A stretch of 26,171 nucleotides of DNA from Phoronis australis (GCA_002633005.1 NMRA01001336.1:1-26171), one strand, 5' to 3'. Shown: positions 9,765 through 20,527, counted from the first letter of the stretch. Program-made: numbers and translations. The notes: generated by a model from the letters alone, not told the origin.

Positions 9765-12700
9765 GTAAGACTCCGGATTTAGTTCATTAGGACGTTTGAA
9801 AAGTAACTTGATTTGGCTGTTAATGTTTTGGAAATGGTTGATTGCATTCGTGTGGTTCTTTCATATACTTCACTTTTTTGTTCTCCACAACACTCTCAAA
9901 ATTCATGTAGGTGTTTGAAAGTCTATATCCATAGTGAATGGTTTTGATGAAAAAGTTGTCAAAAGTTGCATGAAACTACAGCGAAATGTTATTTTAGAAA
10001 ACTGCAACAAATTATAATGCCACGTGTCTGTAAATAATGTGTTGTTGATCTGAATTACGTGCTGATTGTTAATCATTGCTTAAATAAGGATTGATGGATC
10101 TGAATGAATGTTTTACACAATGTTGTATTTGTTCTTGGAATTTGGCATTCATTGTTAACCCAATGTTACTTAAAATTTCTCACATCTGTTCCCTATTGCT
10201 TGGAGTAAACAAGTGGCTTAGTGTTGTAAAAATAACTGTGATTTTTGGGGATAGTGTTCACTTGTTTATTGGCCAACATACTCAGTATTTGCTGCAGTAT
10301 TGGTCGTTGTATTGCCTGATTGTCTGTTTTGTTGTGAATTGTTCATCAAAAAGAGTCTTTAATAATGGGCACCGCACAATGTGTTCAATTAGTTAAAGCC
10401 ATTCATAAGACCTCGGTTCTTATTTATCACGCAACACCAGTGGCGAGATTTGTATCGGCGAGTCCACAGATTAGGAAACTAAGTGACAAATTCTCTTTCG
10501 TCGATTTTCCAGGGTACTGCTCGCAGAAAAAAGAAGGTTATCCACAAAACAGCCACAACAGATGATAAAAAACTACAAAATAGCCTTAAAAAGATTGGTG
10601 TCAATAACATACCTGGCATTGAAGAGGTAAGTAGTGATGAGAATGGAGTGGACTTCATTGCCTTCACAAAGACGGAGAGTTTCCAATATCCAGCCAGAAA
10701 CGATGCACTGGGTCTGGTGTTAGTGGTGCCACCCCTACCGCTCTGCTATATTGGGGAATAATAACCCAAACTGCTGGACATGTAATGGGCTGTAACTTGG
10801 AAGTGTGTCGTGGTGGGAGTGGCAGCAGTGACATTAGGAATGGATTGATTGGTCGGGTGTGGTGTGCATTGCAAAATAGGCTTGATTGTACCAAAGGCTG
10901 ACTTGCGGAGTGCAAGTAGGCAATGGCTTAGTGAACATATTGCACTCTGTTCACTGGCAATATGGGCTTTTTTGTACTGGGATAAGTTAGGATAGATGCA
11001 ATTGCATTTTTTAGAGTTTTGACTGCTGAAGTAACCAACCTGTCAACATTAACGGGTCAAAAAATACCACCCATTTTAAATGCATCATTTCTTACAGGAA
11101 CGACCACCCGTAATTTGTGTTTTTTTCTGAAGACCACCACCCATGAATTTTTATTTCTACTGCCGTCCCCTCCCCCCTCCCACACGGATTTTACTGGAAC
11201 AGCTCTGAAGTAGTTTTGGCTTGTTACTCTGAGAAATAGCTAAGTTTAGGCTGAAGGGATCGTCTGTGGGAAATGGTAATTGTGCATTGCTACTTCCACT
11301 TACCAGGGCTTGAAATTTTCCGCGGAAACGCGGATTTCCGCTTTTTTCAAATGTGCTGTCCGCTTTTTTTATAATATTTCCGCGTAAAAAAATCGGATTT
11401 GATATAAAATTTCCGCGGCAAATTCCTTTCTTACCGTGGCGTTGCAAATGACGTTCACCTCGAAAAGCGGAAGTTGCTCTTTATGTTTCGGAGGAACTTA
11501 AATTGTCAACATTGCCGGGGCAACTGGGACAGCGTGGTGGGAATTTCAATGGCGTCTCGTGTTATTGTTGGGGTTGGGAGTGGACGGGCCAGCTCCCGAT
11601 TTTTGTCGAGGAAAGGTTCGCATTAACCATTTCAAGGCTGGTTAGCGGGCATGATTTGGGCCGTAAAAGTTTCCGTGTTTTTTGTCATTGGTCATTCCAA
11701 GCCCTGACTTACGCTTGTGTCTGTCCTGGCTATTTTGGTCATGTCGTCATTGATCTAGGTCAGGGGTACTGCCCTTCAAATTTGAAATGAGGACAGCGTA
11801 CTGCTTTGTGTAATAGCAGTGGAAGTGGATACATCTTCAAGCTACGTTGATTGATGTAAAAATGCATTGATACATGTAGGTCTGCTGACTAATCAGAGAC
11901 GATCGTATTCGTATGTTTTGTAACTTGTGTCGGTTGGTATCGCGTGTCAAGTGCTAATCTAAATATTGGCTCTTAATTGTGCTTAAACAAAAGTTTACCG
12001 TGTAACTGTAAAGTTGTTGGAAGGTAAGAAAGTGGCCAAGTGCCTACAGTTTTTATCGCTCAGTGTTAGTGTGCTTAGTATTAAAGCCACTGGTTTTAAG
12101 CATCACGACTCACCACTGAAATCTGCATGATTTCGGGGAAAATCATGCAAAATTTGCTTTGCATGATCCAAGCAGGTCTAGTGGTACACTGTTATGGCAT
12201 TGTACAGCTCCGTTTCAACTCATAAGTATCTGACACTTAAAAACTAGTTCGACCAAACAATGTTATTTCCTTCTCTGGATGTGGAATACTTCTTTGATCT
12301 CAGTTCTGCCAAGGATTGGACCTGGTGATGCGTTCTTCATGACGTTAAGTGTTTTGGTAGATTGTGAGTAATCTTCGTGTTGGCTAAACTGTGTTGCTCT
12401 ATTTCAGGCCAACATGATGAAAGATGATGGGTCAGTGATCCACTTCAACAATCCTAAAGTGCAAGCTTCACTTCAGTCAAACACATTTGCCATTTCTGGC
12501 CATGCAGAGACAAAACGTGAGTCGTAAAACTTAAACTCTGACCTACCAACGAGCAGAATTTAATGTCAGGCTGCGTTTTGAAATAATTGAATTTCACGTT
12601 TTTATAAGTAAGAAATTGTCTGGACATTTAGTATGGCTTGGAATTTTCCTCTTTTAAGAGGATTTCCTCTTTTTGATTTTGATTTNNGTTACCATTTAAC

Positions 12701-15700
12701 TTTTCACAAACATCAAATTCATTTCTGTTTGCATATTAGCGAATATCAAAGTTTTAACCTATTTTAGCTAACCAAAGATCAGTAATCACAACATGAATTA
12801 CAAGGAAGCGCATGAACAGTTCGTGAGTAACCATGGTGGGACATCTGTTGGCGAGATTGCATTAGTCGTCTCTGTGGCTCCGATCACACTTCTACTGAGA
12901 AATGTTGTTCTGCACTCGGTATTTGCTCAGTCATTGGTGAAGAGGAAGTGGTATGTATATCATCAGCTGATTCCGATCTTTTCTTTTATCGTCACCTTAG
13001 TTATGTAAGCATTTCACTCTACTAATTTTTTCAGACCCCATGTATGAGCTTACTGTCTAAATATAGACTAAACCTGAGAGGCACCATTTCTAAAATCTAT
13101 TGGTCTGTTAATACATCAACCTCTAGCTTATTGACATTAGTACGTTCAATGGTCGGTCATTCCTCCTGTCATCTTCAGGTATTTAACGTTTATAAACGAA
13201 TGAGCTGGAGCATGTGGTACGCACATGGTGGTCATACTGTTAATGGAATTTGAACCATAGACGTTTTGGTTGTCAGTCCAGCGCTCTCACTTAAAGACCA
13301 CTGTGTCTTTTAACTCTAAATCACCTGAAGATGATTGGTGAACTGACCGATCGAAACATGGTACCAATGCAGAGCTCACCACTTAGCATAACATCATATT
13401 GCCAAGTGTGATCTGGCAAGATTGTCAGGTTGCTAAATAGGAAATGAACTCTTCAAAACTAGGAAATTCCATTAGCGGCATTTTTTAGAAACAGTAAATC
13501 AGGGATGGGGGGTGTGCATAGTGATGGACATTTTCTCCCTCACTTGCCTAAGGAGAAGACAGACGATCAGAAGTCATTGTTTGTTCATGCATTATGCTTG
13601 GGCCCTGCCGGTTATTACAGGACAATTCCGACTACTGTCTGTTTGCTGGGATCCTGTTGTAGTTTGAGCACCTGTGGATGTGTCCTGAGTGTGGTAGATT
13701 TTAATGATTTCACGAATAAATAAATGTAACATTGTGAACCAAAGTTATAAAATATTTGTATTTGCTAAAAATGTTATTTTTTTAAAGTATCTGACACTTA
13801 AAAACTAGTTCGACCAAACAATGTTATTTCCTTCTCTGGATGTGGAATACTTCTTTGATCTCAGTTCTGCCAAGGATTGGACCTGGTGATGCGTTCTTCA
13901 TGACGTTAAGTGTTTTGGTAGATTGTGAGTAATCTTCGTGTTGGCTAAACTGTGTTGCTCTATTTCAGGCCAACATGATGAAAGATGATGGGTCAGTGAT
14001 CCACTTCAACAATCCTAAAGTGCAAGCTTCACTTCAGTCAAACACATTTGCCATTTCTGGCCATGCAGAGACAAAACGTGAGTCGTAAAACTTAAACTCT
14101 GACCTACCAACGAGCAGAATTTAATGTCAGGCTGCGTTTTGAAATAATTGAATTTCACGTTTTTATAAGTAAGAAATTGTCTGGACATTTAGTATGGCTT
14201 GGAATTTTCCTCTTTTAAGAGGATTTCCTCTTTTTGATTTTGATTTCAATTTCCTTTTATTTGATTCCAGTTACCTCTTTTGATCATTATTTTGACTTAA
14301 TTTATGCAAAAAATGTTTATTTCAATTAAATTGTGCAGCACAAAAATTATTTCTATCACACAAGCCTATTTGTGGAATGATACACCACCTGGAAATTTTT
14401 CCTCTTTTTTGTCCTTGATCATTCTAAGCCCTGTGTGTAGCTGTTTTCGTGAAACAGTTTTCAGAAACTGTTGAAGCAGACTTGCTTATCTTTTTTCAAC
14501 CTACTTATTGAAGAGAACGTTTTATCATTCAAAGTGCTTGAGTGTAGTAGAGTGTTTCTGTCAAGGTACACAAGTTTGTGTCTTCTGGCTTCATTAGTTC
14601 AGTGCCTCAGTCTTGAGAAAAGAGTTCTTGTAACTACTTGCGTAATACTGTACGTCGTTGCAGAAATGACCGATATGTTACCAGGCATCCTCAGTCATTT
14701 GGGACCTGAAGGTCTGGCCAATCTCCGAAAACTGGCTGAAAGATTACCTGCCGGCAGAAGTAAGTCGACATTTCTCAGACCGTTTGCTCAGTCCTAGACT
14801 GTCATATGTGTTAGAATGAATTGAAAGGATCCTAGACCCATTCATGGCGCTGTAAAACATAACGCTCTGTAACTGTTGTCAACCATCAGAAGTTAGGGGC
14901 AAATTTTAAAGCTTACAAGTCTGCTAATCTGGCATGCGAGAATTAAGCTTTAAGGCTAGTTACATGGCAGCAGTGGGGAAAGACCACCTACCAAGGACCA
15001 TCATATCCATTCGGTTACTCAGTGAGAAACGGACTCAATGAGTAAGTGTTTTAGTTGAATCCTGCTTTGATCATTCAATTGAGACTATGATGGTGTATTA
15101 GCACTGAGATTGGTTGAACTCACCCGATCAAGGTTTTATATCCTCTACTTAAACATTAAACATGATATCAGGAAATGGACCAATTGACTTTGATAAACTG
15201 GTCTAAATATTTGTACTGTTGTGGCAGTGATTAATTCATACCATCAAAGAGAGCAAGACTGATGTGGAGCGGTCCAATGGTCAGCGCTGTCAAAACTGGT
15301 TGTTTATATGTAATTGTGCGAGGTGCAGGGAAGTTTGAACTGTACTTAATATTGAGGTTTAATGGCATGAGCACAGTTATGCTTTTGAATTTTGGAAGTT
15401 GAACAAAAGTTGGGATCTTGTAAGCAACACAAGTGCCCGTGTGCGGTAAAATTTCGCCAAATAATTGCCCTAATTACTCTTTGTTCAAAGTTTAACGTGA
15501 ATGTCCAGTTTTCCATATTTTCTGATGGTAGCTATGGTAACAGAACTTGAACTTGGTAAAGCGTTAATTTGATGCTTAGTGTCTTTTATCAAAATCATGT
15601 CCGCACCCAGCCATCAATATGTAAGGGGGGCTCGAATTCTTGGCCATGTGGACTTATCTCGTTTTCTCGGACTTTGTTTCTTTGAGGCGAACCTTTTTGC

Positions 15701-17310
15701 CCACTTCGCCAAATTGGGGGGAGGGTTCATTCAAGCCCCCCGAGCCCCCCTGTGTGCATGAAAATGAAGAAATAAAATTTCATTCATCCTAAACTGGTGA
15801 GATTCTACCTTGATGGCTGCTCTCTCATGAGTATATTCAAGGTCCCATTCCTGGTCAGGAATGTGCCATTGCCCAGTGGCAAACAACGTAAAGAGGTTTT
15901 TGACTTGGTGTCACACTCGTAACCATATATTCACTTAACTCGTTTAACTCTAAATTTGTAGTGGCATCGGAGGAGCTGAGCAACGCTGCGACGGAAGAAG
16001 TTGATGAAGACGACGACGTACCACGTGAGTATAACAAATGACCGCTCTGAGGTGATATTGACCAGAGTTCAGGTGTATTTGGACATCAGCACCATGGGGA
16101 GTGTTGATTGATTTAATGTAGCGATGGTCGCAGAAAATCGGGTTGTGTCGTAAGGCAAGTTAACACTTTTCGTTTTGCTATGATTATACTGAAGCTCAGA
16201 TGTTGTATTTGGGACATTCTCGGGGGTTTAATCATCAAAGACTACATTTTGGGGATCGTTGCCAATTCTCACTGTTGTTTGCCAGACTTTCGCTGAAATT
16301 TAGGCCAGTGCCTTTATGATCTAGATTCCCTTAAAATAGTGTGCAAGCTAACACGTCGAGAATATCCTTTCAATAACATGCTTTGTTCTCTATTGTCTTG
16401 CTTTGAAGTTGGCCATTTTTGACCTACTGAAGTAGTGCTCAATGTAGCTAAGAATAATTTTTTTCTCCAATGTCTTCCCATTATTTGTGATGGGTGGGGT
16501 TACACAGAAATTTTGCTGTGCAGTTCGGTTCAGGTTTCGAATATTTTGTTGAGCTGATTGCCACAAGGCAGCGCCCAGGCATCTTGAGGGTAGTAACGAG
16601 TGGCCAGTGAATTGGATGTCACAAATCCGCATTTTGGTTCATATGAATTCATGTGCGGCTGACAATGAATGTACATCATTCATAGTATCATCTTTTGATC
16701 ATTTATCAATGGTTATTTATAAAAAGATCACAATTGACATGAACCTTGCATGAAAAATTATATCAGCTGTTATTACAAATTCTTTTAACCATTTTTATAA
16801 TATACCACCCATGCCAAATGACGTATGGATTTCGCAAGCTATTAGTTAACTTGCAAGATCCATGCGATGGACATAAGCGTGTCGCATGGTTATTGTCTAT
16901 GGGACGGTACCATTGTTTCCCTTTGTTGTGTCTTTGTTGGATATAACAATAGAGGTTGCATGGATATCATACTTTGGGTGCTCAGCAGCCGGATACCGAT
17001 AAATGGTTACCATTGTCTTTATTATAAGAAAAACAAAGTGAACTATAGATACGCCTATCTACCGATATCTATGTGAGGAGCTTGCACCCTAGTTTCCGGT
17101 GAGCATTGATAAGAATTTGTGTTAAAATCAACCAAAATTGTCCGTTTGTGTTGACCATCCAAAGTTGTCCTCCTCTTGTTGTCAAAATATTCATGCACTG
17201 AACTGTATACGTTTACTGTTGTAGTAGGCAATTCGACAACTTATGCTTACATTTTGTTTTCAGAATTAATAGGCAACTTTGATGATGCGTCGAAGGGTGA
17301 AGTTAATTAA
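9711..17310 (+). CDS. BTF3: BTF3 / nascent polypeptide-associated complex subunit beta, complete (6 coding exons, 160 residues)
   Basis: NAC-beta pairs with NAC-alpha, sits at the ribosomal exit tunnel and shields nascent chains from wrong targeting. Coding exons are 9711-9764, 10513-10626, 12408-12516 (or its duplicate 13969-14077), 14664-14759, 15962-16024 and 17264-17310. Phases (0, 0, 1, 1, 1) join exactly and give 160 residues, close to the roughly 160 of animal short-form BTF3. Residues 19-27 (GTARRKKKV) are the basic ribosome-binding motif. The NAC domain spans about 36-100, with [32 protein letters not shown] and [14 protein letters not shown] helical segment (94-124) follows, then an acidic tail ([10 protein letters not shown]) and the conserved end [11 protein letters not shown]. 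The inferred 5' UTR exon has a TOP-like start. Exon 4 occurs twice in this assembly. Its 109 bases are not a multiple of three, so using both copies would break the frame. Confidence 0.96.
9765..10512 (+). other. BTF3 intron 2
   Basis: This intron runs from GTAAGA to TTTTCCAG. A 101-codon ORF at 10091-10396 is T-rich and unrecognised, so I regard it as chance. Nothing else was seen. Confidence 0.6.
10513..10626 (+). CDS. BTF3: BTF3 exon 3
   Basis: The acceptor is TCGATTTTCCAG and the donor is GTAAGT. Its 38 codons encode residues 19-56: the RRKKK ribosome-contact motif and the start of the NAC domain through [13 protein letters not shown]. Confidence 0.96.
10920..11207. mobile_element. Truncated copy of the CAGGGCTGTTCCAG element
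   Basis: This stretch matches, in inverse orientation, the left third of the elements at 17914-18699 and 25006-25831. It shares TTAGTGAACATATTGCA, GGGCTTTTTTGTA, AACCTGTCAACATTAACGGG and the C-run before ACTGGAACAGC. Only one terminus (11207) is present; the other roughly 500 bases are missing. Confidence 0.7.
11304..11706. mobile_element. MITE-like element, CAGGGCTTG family, 403 bp
   Basis: The element starts CAGGGCTTGAAATTTTCC and ends GGTCATTCCAAGCCCTG. ACTTAC stands immediately outside both ends (11298-11303 and 11707-11712), a 6-base target duplication. The left part repeats a CCGCGGAAA/TTTCCGCTTTTTT unit three times. A 95-codon plus-strand ORF (11503-11790) crosses the right end and has no recognisable family. 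A shorter relative lies at 14193-14433. Confidence 0.65.
12125..12167 (+). repeat. Two mutually exclusive hairpins
   Basis: GCATGATTT (12125-12133) pairs with AAATCATGC (12140-12148). ATCATGCAAA (12142-12151) also pairs perfectly with TTTGCATGAT (12158-12167). The central segment can therefore fold with either side. It lies in BTF3 intron 3. Confidence 0.4.
12224..12685 (+). repeat. Duplicated segment, copy 1 (BTF3 exon 4 and flanks)
   Basis: These 462 bases reappear, identical as far as I can read, at 13785-14246 with a constant offset of 1561. Copy 1 stops at the NN run (12686-12687) in the middle of a transposon that is complete in copy 2. A break exactly at a gap points to a contig overlap left unmerged rather than a biological tandem duplication. 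Confidence 0.9.
12408..12516 (+). CDS. BTF3: BTF3 exon 4, copy 1
   Basis: The acceptor is CTCTATTTCAG and the donor is GTGAGT. Its 36 codons plus one base encode residues 57-92, the core of the NAC beta-barrel ([31 protein letters not shown]). It is identical to 13969-14077. Confidence 0.92.
12686..12687. other. Assembly gap (NN)
   Basis: Two undetermined bases mark a contig junction. The copy 1 duplication ends here, and an unrelated 1.1-kb block begins. Confidence 0.9.
12768..13004 (+). CDS. PIGW: PIGW-like first coding exon (isolated fragment)
   Basis: ATG at 12793 opens 70 codons starting [18 protein letters not shown]. The pattern KEA-x-FVSN-x-GT-x-EI at the very N-terminus, followed by hydrophobic membrane-like segments ([23 protein letters not shown]), matches the start of PIG-W/GWT1. 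That protein is the ER enzyme that acylates the inositol of GPI anchor precursors. The exon has its own splice signals: TATTTTAG before 12768, with 25 bases of 5' UTR, and GTAAGC after 13004, leaving phase 2. The rest of the protein, normally about 500 residues, is not in the window. It lies between an assembly gap and a duplicated BTF3 exon, so it may be a captured gene fragment, an insertion allele, or a mis-joined contig. The identification is from memory of the family's N-terminus. Confidence 0.5.
13080..13784. repeat. Repeat-rich block with a tRNA-like segment (SINE candidate)
   Basis: On the minus strand 13312-13240 resembles a decayed tRNA promoter. GAGAGCGCTGG is in the A-box position and GGTTCAAATTCC (13256-13245) is a near-consensus B box. 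CGGTCATTCCTCCTGTCATCTTCAGGT (around 13153-13179) and ACCTGAAGATGATTGGTGAACTGACCG (around 13323-13349) form an imperfect inverted pair flanking it. These suggest a SINE or composite element. The block separates the PIGW-like exon from the second BTF3 exon 4 copy. Confidence 0.35.
13785..14246 (+). repeat. Duplicated segment, copy 2 (BTF3 exon 4 and flanks)
   Basis: This is the second copy of 12224-12685. It continues naturally into the rest of the 14193-14433 transposon and then exon 5, so it is the copy physically linked to the downstream gene. Confidence 0.9.
13969..14077 (+). CDS. BTF3: BTF3 exon 4, copy 2
   Basis: This is identical to 12408-12516, with the same acceptor and GTGAGT donor. 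It carries one base of a Gln codon into exon 5 (14664). Either copy, but not both, yields an intact protein. Confidence 0.92.
14193..14433. mobile_element. MITE-like element, CAGGGCTTG family, 241 bp
   Basis: The left end TATGGCTTGGAATTTTCC and right end GATCATTCTAAGCCCTG match the termini of 11304-11706 with a few changes. The subterminal unit CCTCTTTT/GATTTCCTCTTTTT is laid out like the CCGCTTTT units there. Target duplication is not visible. A truncated twin (12632-12685) lies in duplication copy 1. Confidence 0.55.
14664..14759 (+). CDS. BTF3: BTF3 exon 5
   Basis: The acceptor is CGTCGTTGCAG and the donor is GTAAGTC. It completes Gln93 and encodes [20 protein letters not shown] through PAGR, the helical segment after the NAC domain, then leaves phase 1. 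Confidence 0.96.
14760..15961 (+). other. BTF3 intron 5
   Basis: This 1.2-kb intron shows no repeat family or conserved frame. Short C-runs at 15735-15750 are the only compositional oddity. Confidence 0.55.
15962..16024 (+). CDS. BTF3: BTF3 exon 6
   Basis: The acceptor is CTAAATTTGTAG and the donor is GTGAGT. It encodes residues 125-145, ending with the acidic run [10 protein letters not shown] that is typical of the BTF3 tail. Confidence 0.95.
16025..17263 (+). other. BTF3 intron 6
   Basis: This 1.2-kb intron shows two similar stretches, GGTACCATTGTTTCCCTTTG (near 16906) and GGTTACCATTGTCTTTATTA (near 17004). No other structure is seen. Confidence 0.5.
17264..17310 (+). CDS. BTF3: BTF3 exon 7 (last coding exon)
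   Basis: The acceptor is TTTTGTTTTCAG. The exon encodes [14 protein letters not shown] and then TAA (17308-17310), matching the conserved NFDEASK end of NAC-beta proteins. Confidence 0.95.
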
Positions 17311-17640
17311 TGGATAGTCCAAGCTCATAGCATGTGACCCATGAACTTTGAACTGAAGACAGTGCTGGGTCGTCAATGTCAATAGACCGACAGCTAAGTT
17401 ATACAGACCTGGCATGAAGACAACCTGAAACGTGGAAGTCTGGCGGAATGGTCACCCCCATTTGTACATGCGAAAAACCTGTTAATAGTTTTTGTTTTGA
17501 CTCTTTTTGTTTACATGGTTACGATAATGGGAGGGGACATAAATATAGAAAAATTGAAGTGTCTCTGTGTTTTTTTTTTCATTTCCGTGGAAGAGCTTTG
17601 CGGAGTTATATGAATAGAAATAAAGCATTCTGTGTTCGTT
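17311..17640 (+). terminator. BTF3: BTF3 3' UTR and poly(A) signal
   Basis: AATAAA lies at 17619-17624. GT-rich sequence (TCTGTGTTCGTTG) follows at 17630-17642, as expected around a cleavage site. The 3' UTR is about 330 bases. Confidence 0.75.
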
Positions 17641-17913
17641 GAGGAAGATGGTGGACTTGAATCACTGAATTTTACAACTTAACTGTCAAGAGTATTGGAA
17701 AATGTCTAGATATCCAGTCACTATGTGAAAGTCAATTTCAATTTATTTAAATGTAATGCAGTTCTAATTAAAAGTCTAGAGCATGTAGCAAAAGTTCAAA
17801 GAAAGCTACCTGGCTGGTCTCAGATTAAAAAATGCAACTGACTATGGTGAACTGCAATGAAGCATCTATAAACCTACATTGAAAAAAGTGGGATGAACAT
17901 GGTTTATTTCTAT

Positions 17914-18699
17914 CAGGGCTGTTCCAGTAAAATCCGTGGGGGGGGGCGGCAGTAGAAATAAAAATTCATGGGTGGTGGTCTTCAGAAAAAAACTCAAATT
18001 ATGGGTGGTTGTTACTGCAAGAAGTGATGCATTAAAAATGTGTCGTATTTTTTGACCTGTTAATGTTGACAGGTTGGTTACTTCAGCCATCCAAAGTCAG
18101 AAAAATGCAATTGGCATATATCTTAACTTATCCCAATACAAAAAAGCCCATGTTGTCAGTGAACAGAATGCAATATGTTCACTAAGCCATTAATCAAGTC
18201 ATGGGCAACTTGATTTGAGCCAACTGTTTGCAGTCCTGCTGAATTGAAAAGTTATCCAACACTAAACTGGTGTTAACACATATAAGAAAATTTTTAAACA
18301 AAAAGTATGAGGAGTAAGATAAACAAGTTCCAATATTCACTTGACAGAGGTATAAAAGAGTTCATAGAGACAGTTTGAGATTCATAGATCCTTGTAATTG
18401 AAATAATGTTCATTGAAATTATAGCCGCACGGTGAACAGAGACACCTGGTGGCTGCCAAAAGTATTGCTCACAGGCTACTTTAGTTTTTGACAATATTGG
18501 ACAAGACCACTAGTTCTTGTCTGTCAATCATCTATGTTCTTAACAGGTCCTCCTGGAGGCAATTTGCAAGTGTGTGATTTTATATTTTAACCTATTAAAA
18601 ATAATTAAAAAATTATGGAGAAATAAATGAAAAGAATGGGCGATGGGTACAAAATATAAGTGCCTTCCCCCCCATACAGATTTTGCTGGAACAGCCCTC
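17914..18699. mobile_element. CAGGGCTGTTCCAG element, full-length copy A
   Basis: Termini CAGGGCTGTTCCAGTAAAATC and GATTTTGCTGGAACAGCCCT form inverted repeats of about 21 bases that lead directly into a G-run at the left (17938-17949) and a C-run at the right (18667-18673). No coding capacity and no clear target duplication are seen. The ends are hAT-like. Copy B (25006-25831) aligns along its whole length. The element lies in the convergent BTF3/REX1BD intergenic space. Confidence 0.75.
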
Positions 18700-20451
18700 A
18701 ATGGATGATGGCTAAGAAACGGAACCGACTTATTTCTAGTTTTAGTAATTCTCATTACTGTCCAAGGTGACATATTTAGCAAACGGATACAACAAAAGTT
18801 GCCAACCTATGAGATCAAAACACTGCATCATTATACGGTGGCCCCATTGATGGCAGTTTGAACTTAGCAGTCAGGAGTACAAATTGCTTATCTAACAACA
18901 GTAAATCGACTCGGATGAAGTCTGTTTTGAATAACAGCATACATATGGATGAACCTTTATGCATACAATCGGCACCTACTTGCACAACTTAAGTTGTGCA
19001 TTTTGCTTGTTACTTGGTGACAATTTGTGCACCAGCAATATTTTGGTTCATTATATTGGATTGAATTCATTTAAATGGTATATGGTTCATGGGAATTCAC
19101 ACCAACAGTCAATATCATAATTGAAGCAAGGTTAATCTTCAGTCGTGATCATTAATGATTTAAGTTTTCCATTAACGGTAATTGTAATCACTTATCATCG
19201 GGCTGATATGAATTAATATTGACCAAAACAGGATTGTAAATTGAGTTGACAACTTCTGACACTTAAGTATGTTTTTTACGTCACATTGGATTTTATTGAC
19301 GAAGTGTCATCCACTGCTATTGCATTCAGTGCAAGCCACAAGTATTCCACACAAAATGACCTGCAGTTCACCATCATGATGTCTGGGAGGAAGCCAAACT
19401 CATCATCAGCGTAGAACCCAGAGGAAAGTTTATAGAATGGCTAAGCCATTTTGTAATTAGAATTTTGCTGCTCTTTAACAGAATCGGCCATCATGACGGA
19501 GAAAAAATTTTGTCTTGAACTGTAAGTTGTCTGCAGTACGATGACCAAGAACATAGAATTAGATGCTCACAGCTGTCACTAAGCATCTCGTCTTAAAAAA
19601 TAGGTGAGTTGGACACAACTCCAGTCCCCAACCCAGACACAAGATTGTTAACTCAAATGTTCAGTTCCAAATCTTCTGACACAGGCACTGACGTTTATGT
19701 ACATGTGATATACATCACTGCCAAATGCGTTTATCTACAGTAAGGGACTGCAAAACACCAAAATGTAGTTGTACTTTTTCCTTCACAGCTCCAACAAGTT
19801 AAATGAGAAATTAGAATCCAGTATCCTGCTACCGAACCTTCATCAAGATTTCTAGGGTGCCCAAATGGACACCCCAAATCGTATTTAGGGACCCTGGGGT
19901 CAGTTTCTCGATAAGTTTGTTGTGGTTTGTCTTTTGGCTTAGATTTTCTGACTTTTTCCTTAGCCTGATTTCGTGAAACGAGCTCAACTATACGTAGACT
20001 GATTTTTAGCCAGATGTCAAGACAACGGCCTCCTGTTCAGCATTTAGACACCTAGTTGGATGCAAAAGTAAAGTATGTAACTGTCTCTTTTAACTTGCCA
20101 GCAGCAGCTCTTTGGACTCATTGGCCTGTACAGAACAAGATAACAAACATAAGATAAACTATATTGTAGACCCAGTTCTCCACAGCACCATACCTTACGT
20201 ACTCTAACAGCAGTTTGTCTTGGGGATCATACAAACACAGTCACACGTCATAGCTCATGGACGTACTGAGAAACTGGGGAAACCCATTTCTGGATGCCCT
20301 AATTTTGATTCCCTACACCCCACAGTCGGCGGTAATGCATGTGCTGGTGCTCTTCAGCATGCGCGCCCAGTTGCTACGCAGTCTGCCCTTTCTTGAGGGT
20401 GGAGTGTCAACGCAAGCCGCAGTAAGACTTGAAGCTGCAAGCACTGTTGAG
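18700..20451 (-). other. BTF3/REX1BD convergent intergenic region and REX1BD 3' UTR
   Basis: The REX1BD stop is at 20454-20452 on the minus strand. The first AATAAA I find on that strand reads 19297-19292, which would give a 3' UTR of about 1.15 kb. No other gene is seen. The polyadenylation choice is uncertain. Confidence 0.35.
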
Positions 20452-20527
20452 CTATTCATACAAGTCTTCGCTTTCATACTTCAGTTCTTCTAACTGCTCG
20501 TTGATGCTCTCCACAACACTGGCCAAC
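20452..20527 (-). CDS. REX1BD: REX1BD last coding exon
   Basis: The acceptor is TTCTCTTCAG (20528). The first base completes Arg from the previous exon. The exon encodes LASVVESINEQLEELKYE to the stop TAG at 20454-20452, the expected alpha-helical C-terminus. Confidence 0.88.

Noticed and set aside
10091-10565. ORFs of 101 and 66 codons before BTF3 exon 3
   Set aside because: T-rich, membrane-like by composition only, unrecognised. The second runs into exon 3 in the wrong frame.
12408-14077. Mutually exclusive duplicated exons as a splicing innovation in BTF3
   Set aside because: The copies are identical including introns and end at NN, which fits an assembly overlap. Real alternative exons would be expected to differ.
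17566-17580. T-run in the BTF3 3' UTR as a terminator
   Set aside because: This is an RNA polymerase II gene with an AATAAA and GT-rich signal downstream. The T-run is a simple homopolymer.
20257-20493. 78-codon plus-strand ORF
   Set aside because: It overlaps the REX1BD last exon and 3' UTR on the opposite strand and is an antisense shadow.
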